A stretch of 64,000 bases of DNA from Paenibacillus sp. J31TS4. GTDB taxonomy: Bacteria > Bacillota > Bacilli > Paenibacillales > NBRC-103111. Positions 33,199 to 43,381 of this stretch are shown here, in pieces. The position numbers and the translations under genes were made by a program. Where the stretch lies: positions 84,904 to 148,903 of the forward strand of contig NZ_BOSI01000006.1 in NCBI RefSeq assembly GCF_018403265.1, written 5' to 3'. The number at the start of each line of letters is the position of its first letter. Within the stretch, counting starts at the first letter, position 1. Under the pieces are notes generated by a model. It did not search any database and was not told the origin of the DNA. It saw only the letters and a program-made list of their open reading frames with translations.

Positions 33199-34482
33199 AT
33201 GGAAGAACTGTTGACGTGGGGAGCCGAGCTGCTGCGGGCGCTTGGCCGGCTCGCACAGAATCCTTTCTATTATATAAGCATCTTGATCATCGTCCTGCAG
33301 ATTCGCCGCCAGATCAAGCTGGAGCGGAAGCTGTTCCACACCCGTTTGCATTCTCTCCTGGGAGAGACATGGCGGGTATGGCTCGCCGGACTCGCGGCAG
33401 GGGCGGCGGCGTCCGTCCTGCTCGTGCTGCTCGGCGCCAACTTGCCGGCCGGTGCCGTCTGGTATCTGTGGGCGATCGCACTCCTGCTTATGCTGATCCG
33501 CGTGCGGTACCTATGTATCGCGTATGCGGCAGGTGTGCTGGGCATTTTGAAGGCGGCGGCCGTTTGGATGCCGCAGCTGGCGGAGGAGAGGTCGACGGCC
33601 TGGCTGTTTGAGCCGCTCGCCTCGATGGAGCTGGCCTCGCTGCTCATGCTGGTCGGCGTGCTTCATCTGGCGGAGGGCCTGCTCGTACGCTGGCAGGGCG
33701 CCCGGCTGGCGACTCCCGTCTTTTTCGAGAGCAAGCGGGGTAAGCTGGTCGGCGGCTACCTGATGCAGGGCTTCTGGCCCCTGCCGCTTTTTCTGCTGAC
33801 ACCGGCAGGAGGAGACGGTTCGTTTGCGTTGTCTTGGGCGCCTATGCTTGCGTCTGGAGCGGACACGGCCGGCTGGGGGCTGGCGGCACTCCCCGCCATG
33901 CTTGGATTCAGCACCTACACGCTGTCCCGCATGCCGGCCGCCAAGGCCAAAGCCAATGCCGGGCTTCTGGCTGGATATGGCTTGGTGATAATGGGGGCAG
34001 CAGTCGTTGCCCACTATTGGTCGCCCTTCCTCCTCATCGCCTCGGTGCTTGCGATCGGCCTGCACGAAGCTATGATCTTGTACACATCCTGGCAGGAGGA
34101 GCAGGCGAAGCCGTATTTTGTTCATGACGACCGGGGCTTGTTCATCCAGGCGGTCCTGCCGAACAGTCCGGCCGCCGCGATGGGACTCCAGCCGGGCGAG
34201 GTGATCCACAAGGTGAACCAGGTTCCAGTTAGGACCAAGGAGCAGCTTCACCTGGCGATGCAGCGGAATCCGGCGTACTGCAAGCTGGAAGTGCTGAACC
34301 TTGAGGGGCACAGCAAATTCGCCGGCCATGCGCTGTACGCGAACGAGCATCACCAGCTCGGCATTTTGCTTGCGCCGGACGACAAGGCTCTATATTACCT
34401 ATCGACTCGCCCCGTCTCTTTCCTGTCTTATTTAAGAGGAAAGCTGAGCGGCGTGAAGGAGAATCGGCAGGCATCGGCCTAA
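33199..34482 (+). CDS. minJ: MinJ-like polytopic membrane protein with C-terminal PDZ domain
   Basis: This 427-residue protein has roughly seven or eight hydrophobic segments in its first 300 residues (YYISILIIVLQIRRQIKLER near the start). It ends with a cytoplasmic-type PDZ domain (about 315-395; GLFIQAVLPNSPAAAMGLQP, then GEVIHKVNQVPVRTKEQLHL). Size, topology and position after ctpB match MinJ (YvjD) of Bacillus, which bridges DivIVA and MinD to place the division site. Membrane-segment sequence is poorly conserved, so the name rests partly on synteny. The ATG follows AAGGAGATTAGCG. A hairpin terminator lies about 100 bases downstream. Confidence 0.78.
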   Translation: MEELLTWGAELLRALGRLAQNPFYYISILIIVLQIRRQIKLERKLFHTRLHSLLGETWRVWLAGLAAGAAASVLLVLLGANLPAGAVWYLWAIALLLMLIRVRYLCIAYAAGVLGILKAAAVWMPQLAEERSTAWLFEPLASMELASLLMLVGVLHLAEGLLVRWQGARLATPVFFESKRGKLVGGYLMQGFWPLPLFLLTPAGGDGSFALSWAPMLASGADTAGWGLAALPAMLGFSTYTLSRMPAAKAKANAGLLAGYGLVIMGAAVVAHYWSPFLLIASVLAIGLHEAMILYTSWQEEQAKPYFVHDDRGLFIQAVLPNSPAAAMGLQPGEVIHKVNQVPVRTKEQLHLAMQRNPAYCKLEVLNLEGHSKFAGHALYANEHHQLGILLAPDDKALYYLSTRPVSFLSYLRGKLSGVKENRQASA

Positions 34483-34587
34483 CGGGGTGACGATTGATGG
34501 CCAGACTAGCGAATGAGGGACCGGCTGGGCCGGATGCCGTGTCGTATTCACTGCAGAACCCTACACGAGATGACGATTCCACAAAAT

Positions 34588-34624
34588 AAGCCGTTAGCCG
34601 GAATGATCCGGCTAACGGCTTTGT
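34588..34624. terminator. Hairpin terminator between minJ and motB (convergent genes)
   Basis: AAGCCGTTAGCCGG (34588-34601) pairs perfectly with CCGGCTAACGGCTT (34608-34621) around AATGAT. The plus-strand T tail is short and the minus-strand tail is ATTTTGT, so it may serve both genes. Confidence 0.7.
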
Positions 34625-34711
34625 CGTTCAGAACGGACAAGGAGAAAGGTTGTTTTTGTTTTTTCGTCCCCGTCTACGCAGTATTATTAGGTATTACCTA
34701 GTAACCCTTCA

Positions 34712-35473
34712 CTAACGGAGCACAACAATCTCGACCCGGCGGTTCCTCTGTCGATTCTCGTCAGACGTATTGGGAGCGACCGGCTTCGTATCGGCGTATG
34801 CGATCGATTGGAACATAGACGCCGGCAGATTGGCTTTCTCAGTGAAGTAGCGCAGAACCGACAGCGAGCGCTCCGACGACAAGCGCCAGTTGTCCCGGAA
34901 CGGGGAACTGGAGACGATCGGCAGGTTGTCGGTATGTCCTTCGATGCTGATCGTTGTGTGAAGCGTCGGGAAGAGAGTGGCGAGCTTTTCGAGAACCGGA
35001 TACGCCGGAGCCTTGATATCCGCGCGTCCGAGGTCGAACAGCACCAGATCGTTCAGCGTAATGGCAATGCCCCGCCGCGTATCGAGAGCGGAGACGTTGG
35101 CTTGAAGCTGATTATCCGAGATGTACTGGTTGACGACCTTCAATAAATCCTGAAGTTCTTTTTCCTTCTTATCCTGTTCTTCCTTCTCCGTGTGCTCGTT
35201 GGCTTCCTTCTCCCGCCCTTGGGTTCCTTTGCTGAGGTCCAAACCACCGATAATGCCCGAACCGGCGGGCAGCGCCGAATCGGCTTGGCGGAACTGATGC
35301 TGCAGCGACGTCGCCAGCATGCTGTACTTGGCTACATCCACCTTGCTCATGGCGTACATGATGACGAAGAAGATGAGGAGCAAGGTGATCAGGTCGGAGT
35401 ACGTGATGAGCCAGCGCTCGGAATTCTCATGCTCCGCATTTTTCTTTTTAGCTCTCCTGGGCAAGATCTCCAC
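34712..35473 (-). CDS. motB: Flagellar stator protein MotB
   Basis: MotB anchors the stator to peptidoglycan and carries the ion-binding aspartate. The 253-residue protein has a short basic N-terminus and a single membrane segment WLITYSDLITLLLIFFVIMY, with the critical Asp at about position 27. A linker rich in Lys and Glu follows (about 85-125), then the OmpA-like peptidoglycan-binding domain with TTISIEGHTDNLPIVSSSPF and NRQRNRRVEIVVL. The start is GTG at 35473 or TTG at 35464; the ribosome site around GGTGGAG fits the second at least as well. It overlaps the end of motA by 26 bases. Ion specificity (H+ or Na+) cannot be decided by eye. Confidence 0.93.
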   Translation of the reverse strand: MEILPRRAKKKNAEHENSERWLITYSDLITLLLIFFVIMYAMSKVDVAKYSMLATSLQHQFRQADSALPAGSGIIGGLDLSKGTQGREKEANEHTEKEEQDKKEKELQDLLKVVNQYISDNQLQANVSALDTRRGIAITLNDLVLFDLGRADIKAPAYPVLEKLATLFPTLHTTISIEGHTDNLPIVSSSPFRDNWRLSSERSLSVLRYFTEKANLPASMFQSIAYADTKPVAPNTSDENRQRNRRVEIVVLR

Positions 35474-36248
35474 CTACTTCCGACTTCGCCTGCTTGGCGT
35501 TTTTCTTATGCGGCAGGAAGGAAGCCAGCTTCTTCTTGATCAGCTGAGGGTTCTCGCCGGCCTGGAGTGCGAGAATGCCTTCGAGCATCAGCTCCATGAC
35601 GGAGATTTGCTGTTGATTGCGGAGCTTGAGCTTGTGCGCAATGGGTAAGTAGATAACGTTGGCGCTCGCGACGCCGTACAGCGTGGCGCTGAAGGCGACC
35701 GCGATGGCGGGACCAAGCGCGTCCGGATCGGCGAGGTTGCCCAAGACGTGGATCAGACCCATAACCGTACCGATAATCCCCATGGTCGGCGCGTAGCCGC
35801 CGGCGCATTCGAAGATTTTGACATAGCCGTCGTTCTTATGCTCGACTGCATCCATCTCGAGCTCCATGATCTGGCGGGTAAGCTCGGGATCGGTCCCATC
35901 CACCACCATCATCAAACCGTCCTTGAGAAAGGCGTTCTGGTGCTCCTGTGCGCGCTGCTCAAGCGCCAGCACGCCTTCCCGGCGGGCGATACTCGCCATG
36001 TCGACGATTTCGTCGATAATGACCTGGGGATCCTGCTTTTTCTCCAGGAATGCCATCTTGAAGGCTTGCGGAACTTCTTTGAGGCGGGCCATCGGAAAGC
36101 TGACGATGACGGCGCCGAACGTCCCTCCGAGTACGATGAGCAGGGCGCTGGGAACGTACAGGGCGCCCAGATGGCCGCCGTCCCAAATATAGCCGAGCAG
36201 CAGGGCGGCCAGACCGAGAATCAGGCCAATGAGAGTCGATAAATCCAT
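35448..36248 (-). CDS. motA: Flagellar stator protein MotA
   Basis: MotA is the four-pass ion-channel subunit that contacts the rotor. The 266-residue product (from MDLSTLIGLILGLAALLLGY) has the family blocks LLIVLGGTFGAVIVSFPMAR, then the cytoplasmic loop with REGVLALEQRAQEHQNAFLK (rotor contact charges). It ends with the channel helices GGYAPTMGIIGTVMGLIHVL and ATLYGVASANVIYLPIAHKL. I chose ATG 36248, preceded by TAGGAGTGA, over an in-frame ATG 72 bases upstream that lacks a signal. The motA-motB pair is far from the other flagellar genes and on the opposite strand. Confidence 0.94.
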   Translation of the reverse strand: MDLSTLIGLILGLAALLLGYIWDGGHLGALYVPSALLIVLGGTFGAVIVSFPMARLKEVPQAFKMAFLEKKQDPQVIIDEIVDMASIARREGVLALEQRAQEHQNAFLKDGLMMVVDGTDPELTRQIMELEMDAVEHKNDGYVKIFECAGGYAPTMGIIGTVMGLIHVLGNLADPDALGPAIAVAFSATLYGVASANVIYLPIAHKLKLRNQQQISVMELMLEGILALQAGENPQLIKKKLASFLPHKKNAKQAKSEVGGDLAQES

Positions 36249-36314
36249 GATGCGTATCACTCCTAGGTCTTCCATAATGTACTGCGGGGGGAGGAATAAG
36301 GAAATATCCAGTAT

Positions 36315-36343
36315 TTGCAACTACGGTGCAAAACCGGTATAAT
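36315..36343 (+). promoter_or_regulatory. Sigma-A promoter of uvrB-uvrA
   Basis: TTGCAA (36315-36320), 17 bases, TATAAT (36338-36343). The leader to uvrB is about 120 bases. No convincing LexA/DinR operator was found in it. Confidence 0.7.
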
Positions 36344-36471
36344 GAGGAGAACAAGTATTCCTATATTTCACGCTGTTTACTATGAGCGGCTGATGCAATC
36401 TACTTGTTTTATCGAACGATCCTGCCCTAAAGTTTAGAGGAGAATTCGTGACATAGATACGGAGGATGCAC

Positions 36472-38469
36472 ATGAACGAGATCGTAAGAAGCGATAAGAA
36501 ATTCGAGCTCGTTTCGGAGTTTGCACCGCAGGGCGACCAGCCCAAGGCCATCGCCCAGCTGGTCGACAGCGTCAGGAGCGGGAAGAGGCACCAGACGCTG
36601 CTCGGGGCGACTGGGACCGGCAAGACCTTTACCGCCGCCCAGGTGATCGCCCAGCTCAATAGACCGACGCTGATCATCGCCCACAACAAGACGCTGGCGG
36701 CCCAGCTCTGCAGCGAGTTTCAGGAGTTTTTTCCGAACAACGCGGTTTCTTATTTCGTTAGCTACTATGACTACTACCAGCCGGAGGCGTACATTGCGTC
36801 TTCGGATACTTATATTGAGAAGGATTCGAGCATTAACGACGAGATCGACAAGCTCCGCCACTCCGCGACCAGCTCGCTGTTCGAGCGGCGCGACGTCATC
36901 GTCGTCGCCAGCGTGTCCTGCATTTACGGCCTCGGTTCTCCGAAGGAGTACCGGGATCTTTTGCTGTCGCTACGCGTCGGCATGGAGCGGTCTCGTAACG
37001 AGATTCTGCACCGTCTCGTCGATATTCAGTATCAGCGCAACGATATGAACTTCGTGCGCGGCACGTTCCGCGTCCGTGGCGATGTCGTCGAGATCTTCCC
37101 GGCTTCACGAAGCGAGCACGCCGTTCGCGTCGAGCTGTTCGGCGACGAGATCGAGCGGATTACGGAGATCGACGTGCTCACCGGGGAGATTATCGGAGAG
37201 CGCGATCATATCGCGATCTTCCCGGCTTCCCACTTCGTTACCCACGAGGAGACGATGAAGCGGGCGATCGTCAATATCGAGAGGGAGCTCGAGGAACGCC
37301 TCGAAGAGCTGCGCTCCCAGGGCAAGCTTTTGGAGGCCCAGCGTCTCGAGCAGCGGACCCGCTACGACATCGAGATGATGCTGGAGATGGGCTTCTGCTC
37401 GGGCATCGAGAACTATTCCGGGCCGCTTACGTTCCGCGAGCGGGGAGAGGCACCCTACACGCTGCTCGATTATTTCCCGGACGACATGCTCGTCATGGTC
37501 GACGAGTCGCACGTGACGCTGCCGCAGATCCGGGCCATGTACAACGGCGACCGGGCTAGGAAGGAAGTGCTGGTGGAGCACGGCTTCCGGCTGCCGTCGG
37601 CACTCGACAACCGGCCGCTCCGGTTCGAGGAATTCGAGGAGAAGGTGAAGCAGGCGGTCTACATCTCGGCGACACCGGGCCCTTACGAGCTCGAGCATTG
37701 CCCGGAGATGGTGGAACAGATCATTCGGCCAACCGGACTGCTCGATCCGCTGATCGAGGTGCGTCCGACCAAGGGGCAAATCGATGATCTGATCGGCGAG
37801 ATCCGGGACCGGATCGACAAGGACGAACGCGTTCTTGTCACCACGCTGACCAAGAAGATGGCGGAGGATCTGACCGACTATCTCAAGGAAATCGGCATCA
37901 AGGTCCGCTATCTGCACTCAGACATTAAGACGCTGGAGAGGATGCAGATTCTGCGCGATTTACGGCTGGGTACCTTCCATGTTCTGGTCGGCATTAACCT
38001 CCTCCGGGAAGGGCTTGACCTGCCGGAGGTTTCGCTGGTTGCCATTCTCGACGCGGATAAGGAGGGCTTCCTCCGTGCGGAGCGCTCGTTGATCCAGACG
38101 ATCGGGCGGGCGGCACGGAATGCGGACGGACGCGTGCTGATGTACGGCGACAAGATCACCGACTCGATGCAGAAGGCGATTACGGAGACCGAACGCCGCC
38201 GCAGCATCCAGATGGCGTACAACGAGGAGCACGGCATTACGCCGAAGACGATCCAGAAGAGAGTGCGGGAGGTTATCGAGGCGACCAAGGTGGCCGAGCA
38301 GAAGGCCGATTACCTGACCGATATGAAGGATGCCAAGATGTCCAAGAAGGACCGTGCCGCGATGATCGAGCGGCTGGAGGCGGAGATGAAGGAAGCCGCG
38401 AAGAGTCTGCAGTTCGAACGGGCTGCGGAGCTTCGGGACGCTATATTGGAATTGAAAGCGGCGCAATAG
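36472..38469 (+). CDS. uvrB: Excinuclease ABC subunit B
   Basis: UvrB verifies DNA damage and loads UvrC in nucleotide excision repair. The 665-residue protein contains Walker [11 protein letters not shown], the damage-probing beta-hairpin region [24 protein letters not shown] (motif II), and helicase motifs V-VI in [14 protein letters not shown] and [16 protein letters not shown]-terminal UVR coiled coil binds UvrC ([19 protein letters not shown]). GGAGG (36461-36465) favours ATG 36472 over ATG 36466. uvrA follows after 28 bases, as in Bacillus. Confidence 0.97.
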   Translation: MNEIVRSDKKFELVSEFAPQGDQPKAIAQLVDSVRSGKRHQTLLGATGTGKTFTAAQVIAQLNRPTLIIAHNKTLAAQLCSEFQEFFPNNAVSYFVSYYDYYQPEAYIASSDTYIEKDSSINDEIDKLRHSATSSLFERRDVIVVASVSCIYGLGSPKEYRDLLLSLRVGMERSRNEILHRLVDIQYQRNDMNFVRGTFRVRGDVVEIFPASRSEHAVRVELFGDEIERITEIDVLTGEIIGERDHIAIFPASHFVTHEETMKRAIVNIERELEERLEELRSQGKLLEAQRLEQRTRYDIEMMLEMGFCSGIENYSGPLTFRERGEAPYTLLDYFPDDMLVMVDESHVTLPQIRAMYNGDRARKEVLVEHGFRLPSALDNRPLRFEEFEEKVKQAVYISATPGPYELEHCPEMVEQIIRPTGLLDPLIEVRPTKGQIDDLIGEIRDRIDKDERVLVTTLTKKMAEDLTDYLKEIGIKVRYLHSDIKTLERMQILRDLRLGTFHVLVGINLLREGLDLPEVSLVAILDADKEGFLRAERSLIQTIGRAARNADGRVLMYGDKITDSMQKAITETERRRSIQMAYNEEHGITPKTIQKRVREVIEATKVAEQKADYLTDMKDAKMSKKDRAAMIERLEAEMKEAAKSLQFERAAELRDAILELKAAQ

Positions 38470-38497
38470 CGCCGCTTATTAGAATAGGAGGGTTCAC

Positions 38498-41422
38498 GTG
38501 GCAAGCGACCGGATAGTCATTAAAGGGGCACGCGCCCATAACTTGAAAAATATAGACGTGGTCATTCCGCGCGATAAATTTGTCGTGCTGACAGGGCTCA
38601 GCGGATCGGGCAAATCGTCCCTGGCCTTTGATACGATCTACGCAGAAGGCCAGCGCCGCTATGTCGAGTCGCTGTCGGCTTACGCCCGCCAGTTCCTCGG
38701 CCAGATGGACAAGCCGGACGTCGATTCGATCGACGGCCTGTCGCCGGCCATCTCGATCGACCAGAAGACCACAAGCCGCAACCCGCGGTCGACGGTAGGG
38801 ACGGTCACTGAGATTTACGATTATTTGCGGCTGCTATTCGCCCGGGTCGGCCATCCGCATTGTCCGATCCATGGCATTGAGATTACGTCTCAGACAGTGG
38901 AGCAGATGGTGGACCGGATTATGGAGTATCCGGAGCGCACCAAGCTGCAAATTCTGGCGCCGCTCGTGTCGGGACGCAAGGGAGAACACGCCAAGCTGCT
39001 GACCGATGTTCAGAAGCAGGGCTTCGTTCGTGTCCGGGTCAACGGAGAGACGAGGGATTTGGCCGAGAAGATCGAGCTGGAGAAGAACAAGAAGCATTCC
39101 ATCGAGGTGATCGTGGACCGGATCGTCGTCAAGGAAGGCGTCGAAACCCGGCTCGCCGACTCGCTGGAGACGACGCTCAAGCTGGCAGACGGCCGGGTGC
39201 TCGTCGATATTATCGACCAGGAAGAGCTGCTGTTCAGCCAGAACCTGGCCTGCCCGGAATGCGGCTTCAGCATAGAAGAGCTGTCTCCGCGGATGTTCTC
39301 GTTCAACAGCCCGTTCGGCGCTTGTCCGGAATGCGACGGCCTCGGCAGCAAGATGATCGTCGATCCCGATCTGCTGGTGCCGAATCCGTCCAAGACGATC
39401 GAGCAGGGAGCGTTCGAGGCGTGGGCCGGAAGCACCTCGACCTATTATCCGCAGTTTCTGGCGGCGGTTTGCGAGCATTACCACATTCCGACCGATGTGC
39501 CGGTTGAGCAGCTGTCGGACGAGCAGATGAAGAAGATTCTGTACGGAACGGGCAGCGAGAGAGTGCGGTTCCGCTACGAGAACGATTTTGGCCAAAAGAA
39601 GGACGCCTGGGTCCCGTTCGAGGGCATCGTCCGCAACTTGGAGCGGCGCTACCGGGATACCGCCTCGGACGGCGTCCGCGAGCATATTGAAGCCTACATG
39701 AGCGCCAAGCCGTGCGGCAAGTGCAAAGGCGAACGCTTGAAGCCTGAATCGCTTGCCGTTACGGTCGGCAGCAAGAATATCGCCTACGCGACGGACCTGT
39801 CGATTGGTGACGCCCAGCAGTTTTTCGCCGGCCTGGACTTGAATGAGAGAGAGCAAAAGATTGCGAATCTCATCCTGCGGGAGATTAACGCGCGTCTCGG
39901 CTTCCTCGTCAATGTCGGTCTCGACTATTTGACGCTCAGCCGCGCCGCCGGCACGCTGTCCGGCGGAGAAGCACAGCGGATCCGGCTGGCGACGCAGATC
40001 GGCTCGAGCCTGATGGGCGTCCTGTATATTCTGGACGAGCCCAGCATTGGTCTTCATCAGCGGGATAACGACCGCTTGATCCAGACGCTCGAGCATATGC
40101 GGAACCTCGGCAATACGCTTATCGTCGTCGAGCATGACGAAGATACGATGCTGGCGGCCGACTATATCATTGATATCGGTCCGGGGGCGGGCATTCACGG
40201 CGGCCAGGTCGTGGCCGAAGGAACGCCTAAGGAAATCATGGAGAACCCCGATTCGCTGACCGGTCAGTACTTGAGCGGCCGGAAATTCATTCCGGTACCT
40301 GCAGAGCGCCGCAAACCGAATGGCAACTGGCTGGAAATCCGGGGCGCCAAGGAGAACAACCTGAAGAACGTCAACCTGAAGGTGCCGCTCGGTACGTTCG
40401 TCTGTGTGACCGGCGTCTCGGGCTCGGGCAAGAGTACGCTGATTAACGAAATTCTGTATAAAGCCCTTGCCCGCGATTTGAATCGCGCCAAGGTGCGGCC
40501 GGGGCAGTTCAAGGAGATCAAGGGACTCGAGAATGTCGAGAAGGTCATCGATATCGACCAATCGCCGATCGGCCGCACGCCGCGCTCGAATCCGGCGACC
40601 TATACCGGCGTGTTCGACGACATCCGCGATGTGTTCTCTGCTACGACGGAGGCAAAGGTGCGCGGCTACAAGAAAGGCCGCTTCAGCTTTAACGTGAAGG
40701 GCGGACGCTGCGAAGCCTGCCGCGGAGACGGAATCATCAAGATTGAGATGCACTTCCTGCCCGACGTCTATGTCCCCTGCGAGGTGTGCAAGGGCAAGCG
40801 GTACAACCGGGAGACGCTCGAGATCAAGTACAAAGGCAAGAACATTGCGGACGTGCTGGATATGACGATCGAGGACGGGACCGAATTCTTCAAGAACGTG
40901 CCGCGCATCCATCGCAAGCTGCAGACGCTGCTGGATGTCGGCCTCGGCTATATGAAGCTCGGACAGCCGGCGACGACGATGTCGGGAGGCGAAGCCCAAC
41001 GGGTCAAGCTCGCGGCTGAGCTGTACCGGCGCAACACCGGCAAGTCGTTCTACATTCTCGACGAGCCGACGACCGGTCTTCATATCGACGACATCGACCG
41101 GCTGCTAAAAGTGCTGCACCGCCTCGTGGATAACGGAGAGTCGGTCCTGGTCATCGAGCATAATCTGGACGTCATCAAGACGGCCGACTATCTCATTGAC
41201 CTCGGACCGGAGGGAGGCAGCCGCGGCGGGACGATCATTGCCCAAGGAGCGCCCGAGACCGTCGTGGAGGTGGAAGGATCCTATACGGGCCGCTACCTGA
41301 AGCCGGTTCTGGAGCGCGACCGCGAGAGGACGGCCGCTGCCGAGGCGGAGGAGGCAGCCGCTTACCGGGAGACGGGGGCGGCAGCCGAGGAGACCGAACG
41401 AGAAGCGGTAAGCAAGCAGTAA
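38498..41422 (+). CDS. uvrA: Excinuclease ABC subunit A
   Basis: UvrA is the dimeric ABC ATPase that finds DNA lesions. The 974-residue protein has two ABC modules: Walker [11 protein letters not shown] and [10 protein letters not shown], signatures [14 protein letters not shown] and [14 protein letters not shown], and Walker [15 protein letters not shown] and [13 protein letters not shown]. Zinc modules are visible at CPECGF with CPECDG, and at CEACRG with CEVCKG. The last ~30 residues are a variable Ala/Glu tail. The GTG start follows TAGGAGGGTTCAC. It ends the uvrBA operon at a long hairpin terminator. Confidence 0.97.
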   Translation: MASDRIVIKGARAHNLKNIDVVIPRDKFVVLTGLSGSGKSSLAFDTIYAEGQRRYVESLSAYARQFLGQMDKPDVDSIDGLSPAISIDQKTTSRNPRSTVGTVTEIYDYLRLLFARVGHPHCPIHGIEITSQTVEQMVDRIMEYPERTKLQILAPLVSGRKGEHAKLLTDVQKQGFVRVRVNGETRDLAEKIELEKNKKHSIEVIVDRIVVKEGVETRLADSLETTLKLADGRVLVDIIDQEELLFSQNLACPECGFSIEELSPRMFSFNSPFGACPECDGLGSKMIVDPDLLVPNPSKTIEQGAFEAWAGSTSTYYPQFLAAVCEHYHIPTDVPVEQLSDEQMKKILYGTGSERVRFRYENDFGQKKDAWVPFEGIVRNLERRYRDTASDGVREHIEAYMSAKPCGKCKGERLKPESLAVTVGSKNIAYATDLSIGDAQQFFAGLDLNEREQKIANLILREINARLGFLVNVGLDYLTLSRAAGTLSGGEAQRIRLATQIGSSLMGVLYILDEPSIGLHQRDNDRLIQTLEHMRNLGNTLIVVEHDEDTMLAADYIIDIGPGAGIHGGQVVAEGTPKEIMENPDSLTGQYLSGRKFIPVPAERRKPNGNWLEIRGAKENNLKNVNLKVPLGTFVCVTGVSGSGKSTLINEILYKALARDLNRAKVRPGQFKEIKGLENVEKVIDIDQSPIGRTPRSNPATYTGVFDDIRDVFSATTEAKVRGYKKGRFSFNVKGGRCEACRGDGIIKIEMHFLPDVYVPCEVCKGKRYNRETLEIKYKGKNIADVLDMTIEDGTEFFKNVPRIHRKLQTLLDVGLGYMKLGQPATTMSGGEAQRVKLAAELYRRNTGKSFYILDEPTTGLHIDDIDRLLKVLHRLVDNGESVLVIEHNLDVIKTADYLIDLGPEGGSRGGTIIAQGAPETVVEVEGSYTGRYLKPVLERDRERTAAAEAEEAAAYRETGAAAEETEREAVSKQ

Positions 41423-41456
41423 GCATCCGCTTGCGTTCCCGTTTGACGACAAAACC

Positions 41457-41510
41457 AAGAGAAGCCCGACTTCCTTTCCTGATCGGAAGGAAGCCGGGCT
41501 TCTTCTTTTT
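41457..41510 (+). terminator. Terminator of uvrBA
   Basis: AAGAAGCCCG and the following CTTCCTTTCC pair with GGAAGGAAG and CGGGCTTCTT around TGATC, with one mismatch and one bulge, followed by CTTTTTC. Confidence 0.85.
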
Positions 41511-41905
41511 CTTACGGAAGCAGAGGCTAGACATCACGGAAGCAGCCTTGACCTCAAGTAAGCTTGAGTCGGGATCTTACCGGAGCAGCCTAGAATCCAC
41601 GGAAATAGCCTAAATCTCACGAGAGCATGCAGCCTTGACCCCCTGCTGCTCCGCTAATATGGCTGTTAGCTGCTCTTGGAAGGCGGCATGGCCGACCCGC
41701 TGCACGAAGGCGAAGAACGACTCGCTGGGCAGGCAGTTGGTCAATATATTCCGATGTGATTAGTATGTTTTAGCATCATCCTACCACACAAAACCGTTTT
41801 CCCGTAAACGCCTGTCCTCGGAAAGCGCCCAAAACATTGTGATGAAGTACGGCAGTTCCGGTTATACTAAAATCGTGACAAACTTGTTACAAATTGAGAA
41901 AGCAC
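41511..41905. other. Gene-free region after uvrA with degenerate 20-bp repeats
   Basis: About 400 bases hold no recognisable gene. From 41535 to about 41638 there are four degenerate units, three spaced by 20 bases, sharing the theme CAC-GGA-GCAGCCT. A minus-strand frame of 44 codons (41744-41610, TTG start, no clear ribosome site) has coding-like composition and may be a gene remnant. Near 41875-41890 an inverted repeat GTGACAA-AC-TTGTTAC is present. Confidence 0.5.
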
Positions 41906-41934
41906 TTGCATCGGCGCGTTTCTCAAGCTAACAT
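41906..41934 (+). promoter_or_regulatory. Probable sigma-A promoter of the DUF2759 gene
   Basis: TTGCAT (41906-41911), 17 bases, TAACAT (41929-41934), 42 bases before the start codon. Confidence 0.5.
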
Positions 41935-41975
41935 AGGGTAAGATAAGCTATTTGCGAGAAAAAGGAGGATCCACG

Positions 41976-42188
41976 ATGTTGTACTTGGCAGAAGAGGCGG
42001 CAGCCAGCACCAGTACATATTCCACGTTCGATCTCTTCGTGCTGCTCTTTACGATCATTATCGCCATCGGCGTGGTCCGCTCGGTGAAAGCGAAGAATAA
42101 GAACATGTTCGCCATCGGCTTCGGAGTTGTTGCATTGGTGGTTTTTATCTTCGTGGATGTCATTATGATCAAGGGCTGGTTTGCGTAA
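41976..42188 (+). CDS. DUF2759-type small membrane protein
   Basis: The 70-residue product has two hydrophobic segments separated by a short basic loop (FDLFVLLFTIIIAIGVVRSV, KAKNKN, then FAIGFGVVALVVFIFVDVIM). This is the pattern of the small DUF2759 proteins of Bacillales, whose function is unknown. The ATG at 41976 follows AAAGGAGGA and the gene has its own promoter and terminator. The size and topology are clear; the family name is a recognition by eye. Confidence 0.72.
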   Translation: MLYLAEEAAASTSTYSTFDLFVLLFTIIIAIGVVRSVKAKNKNMFAIGFGVVALVVFIFVDVIMIKGWFA

Positions 42189-42218
42189 GCCTCGTTTGAA
42201 GACGAACGGATTGATAAG

Positions 42219-42262
42219 AAGACCCTCTGCTGCGAGCTTGGCTCGTGGCCGAGGGTCTTTGC
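42219..42262 (+). terminator. Terminator of the DUF2759 gene
   Basis: AAGACCCTC (42219-42227) pairs with GAGGGTCTT (42251-42259), with an inner GCGAGC/GCTCG stem, then a short T run. Confidence 0.75.
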
Positions 42263-42296
42263 GTTTTTGCCGCACCCACAAAATCTCCTACCACAA

Positions 42297-42344
42297 CAAA
42301 GCCGCCGTCCGCTCCTCCTGAGGGAGGAGTGAACCGGCGGCTTT
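42297..42344 (-). terminator. Terminator of the TIM-barrel isomerase gene
   Basis: On the minus strand AAAAGCCGCCGG and CTCCTCCCTCAGGAGGAG form a long imperfect hairpin closed by CGGCGGCTTT, followed by GTTGTGG. It marks the end of the minus-strand run 50290-42359. Confidence 0.75.
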
Positions 42345-42358
42345 TGTTCGTCTTAAGC

Positions 42359-43327
42359 TTACACCCACCACATCTCATTGAGCGATTCCTTGATCAGCAC
42401 CTGCTGCAGGTTTTGAACCGCCTTAGTGAAGCCTTCGTTGATCGACATGAGGCCGTCCTCATGCTCGATGCTGACGACGTAGTCGTAGCCGACCAGACGC
42501 AGGGCGCTCATCATGTCTGCCCATGTCTTCAGATCGTGCCCGAACCCTACGCTGCGGAACTGCCATGCGCGGCCCATCATGTTGGTGTAGGATTGCATAT
42601 CGGTAACGCCGTACATGTTCACGTTGTTCGTCTCGAAGGAAGCGTCCTTAGCGTGGAAGTGATGGATCGCTCCCGCTTTGCCCAGGATCAGAATCGCCTG
42701 CACCGGGTCGATGCCTTGCCACCACATATGGCTCGGGTCGAGGTTCGCCCCGATCGTCTCGCCCACCGCTTCTCTAAGACGAAGGAGCGTTGCCGGCGTA
42801 TGGACCGAGAAACCGCCGTGCAGCTCGATACCGATTTTGACGCCGCGGTCCTTGGCGTACTGGGCCGCTTCCTTCCAGTAAGGAATGATCTTCTCTTCCC
42901 ACTGCCATTTGAGCAGGTCCTGGTAGTCGTTCGGCCACGGAGCGACCGGCCAGTTCGGATACTTGGCATCGTCCGAATCACCCGGACAGCCGGAGAACGT
43001 GTTGACGACGGGGACGCCCAGCTTGGAGGCCAGATCGACCGTCCGGAGGAAATCCTCGTGCTCCCGTTTCGCAATGGCCTTTTGCGGGTGCAGCGCGTTG
43101 CCGTGACAGCTGAGAGCACTGATCGTCAGCCCGCGGGACTCGACCGCCTGCTGGAATGCTTTCAATTTGCTTTCATCATTCAGTAGAACCTCAGGATCGC
43201 AGTGAGCCTTGCCGGGGTTGCCGCCCGCGCCGATCTCGACCGCTTCCAATCCTTTGGAGGCAATGTAGTCAAGAGATTCCTCCAACGGTTTTCCGGAGAA
43301 CAAGACAGTGAATACACCTAGCTTCAT
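42359..43327 (-). CDS. Sugar phosphate isomerase/epimerase (xylose-isomerase-like TIM barrel)
   Basis: The 322-residue protein has the AP-endonuclease-2/IolE-like TIM-barrel pattern. Metal ligands are visible in GVKIGIELHGGFSVH (Glu), GANLDPSHMWWQG (Asp, His) and YVVSIEHEDG (Glu), and the N-terminus is MKLGVFTVLFSGKPLEESLD. The substrate cannot be told from sequence; homologues act on inositol-derived or other ketose sugars. ATG 43327 follows GGAGGTGC. It lies 54 bases after the MBOAT gene in the same direction, with a possible own -10 (TATAAT, 43368-43363). Whether it belongs to the Dlt-like operon is open. Confidence 0.82.
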   Translation of the reverse strand: MKLGVFTVLFSGKPLEESLDYIASKGLEAVEIGAGGNPGKAHCDPEVLLNDESKLKAFQQAVESRGLTISALSCHGNALHPQKAIAKREHEDFLRTVDLASKLGVPVVNTFSGCPGDSDDAKYPNWPVAPWPNDYQDLLKWQWEEKIIPYWKEAAQYAKDRGVKIGIELHGGFSVHTPATLLRLREAVGETIGANLDPSHMWWQGIDPVQAILILGKAGAIHHFHAKDASFETNNVNMYGVTDMQSYTNMMGRAWQFRSVGFGHDLKTWADMMSALRLVGYDYVVSIEHEDGLMSINEGFTKAVQNLQQVLIKESLNEMWWV

Positions 43328-43381
43328 AAAAAGCACCTCCACAGGATAACAATGACAGCTCAATTATAGCAAACCGTTCCA

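Noticed and set aside
36344..36471. LexA/DinR operator in the uvrB leader
   Set aside because: CGAACGATCC at 36413-36422 starts like the SOS box, but the second half-site GTTCG is missing. No other match was seen.
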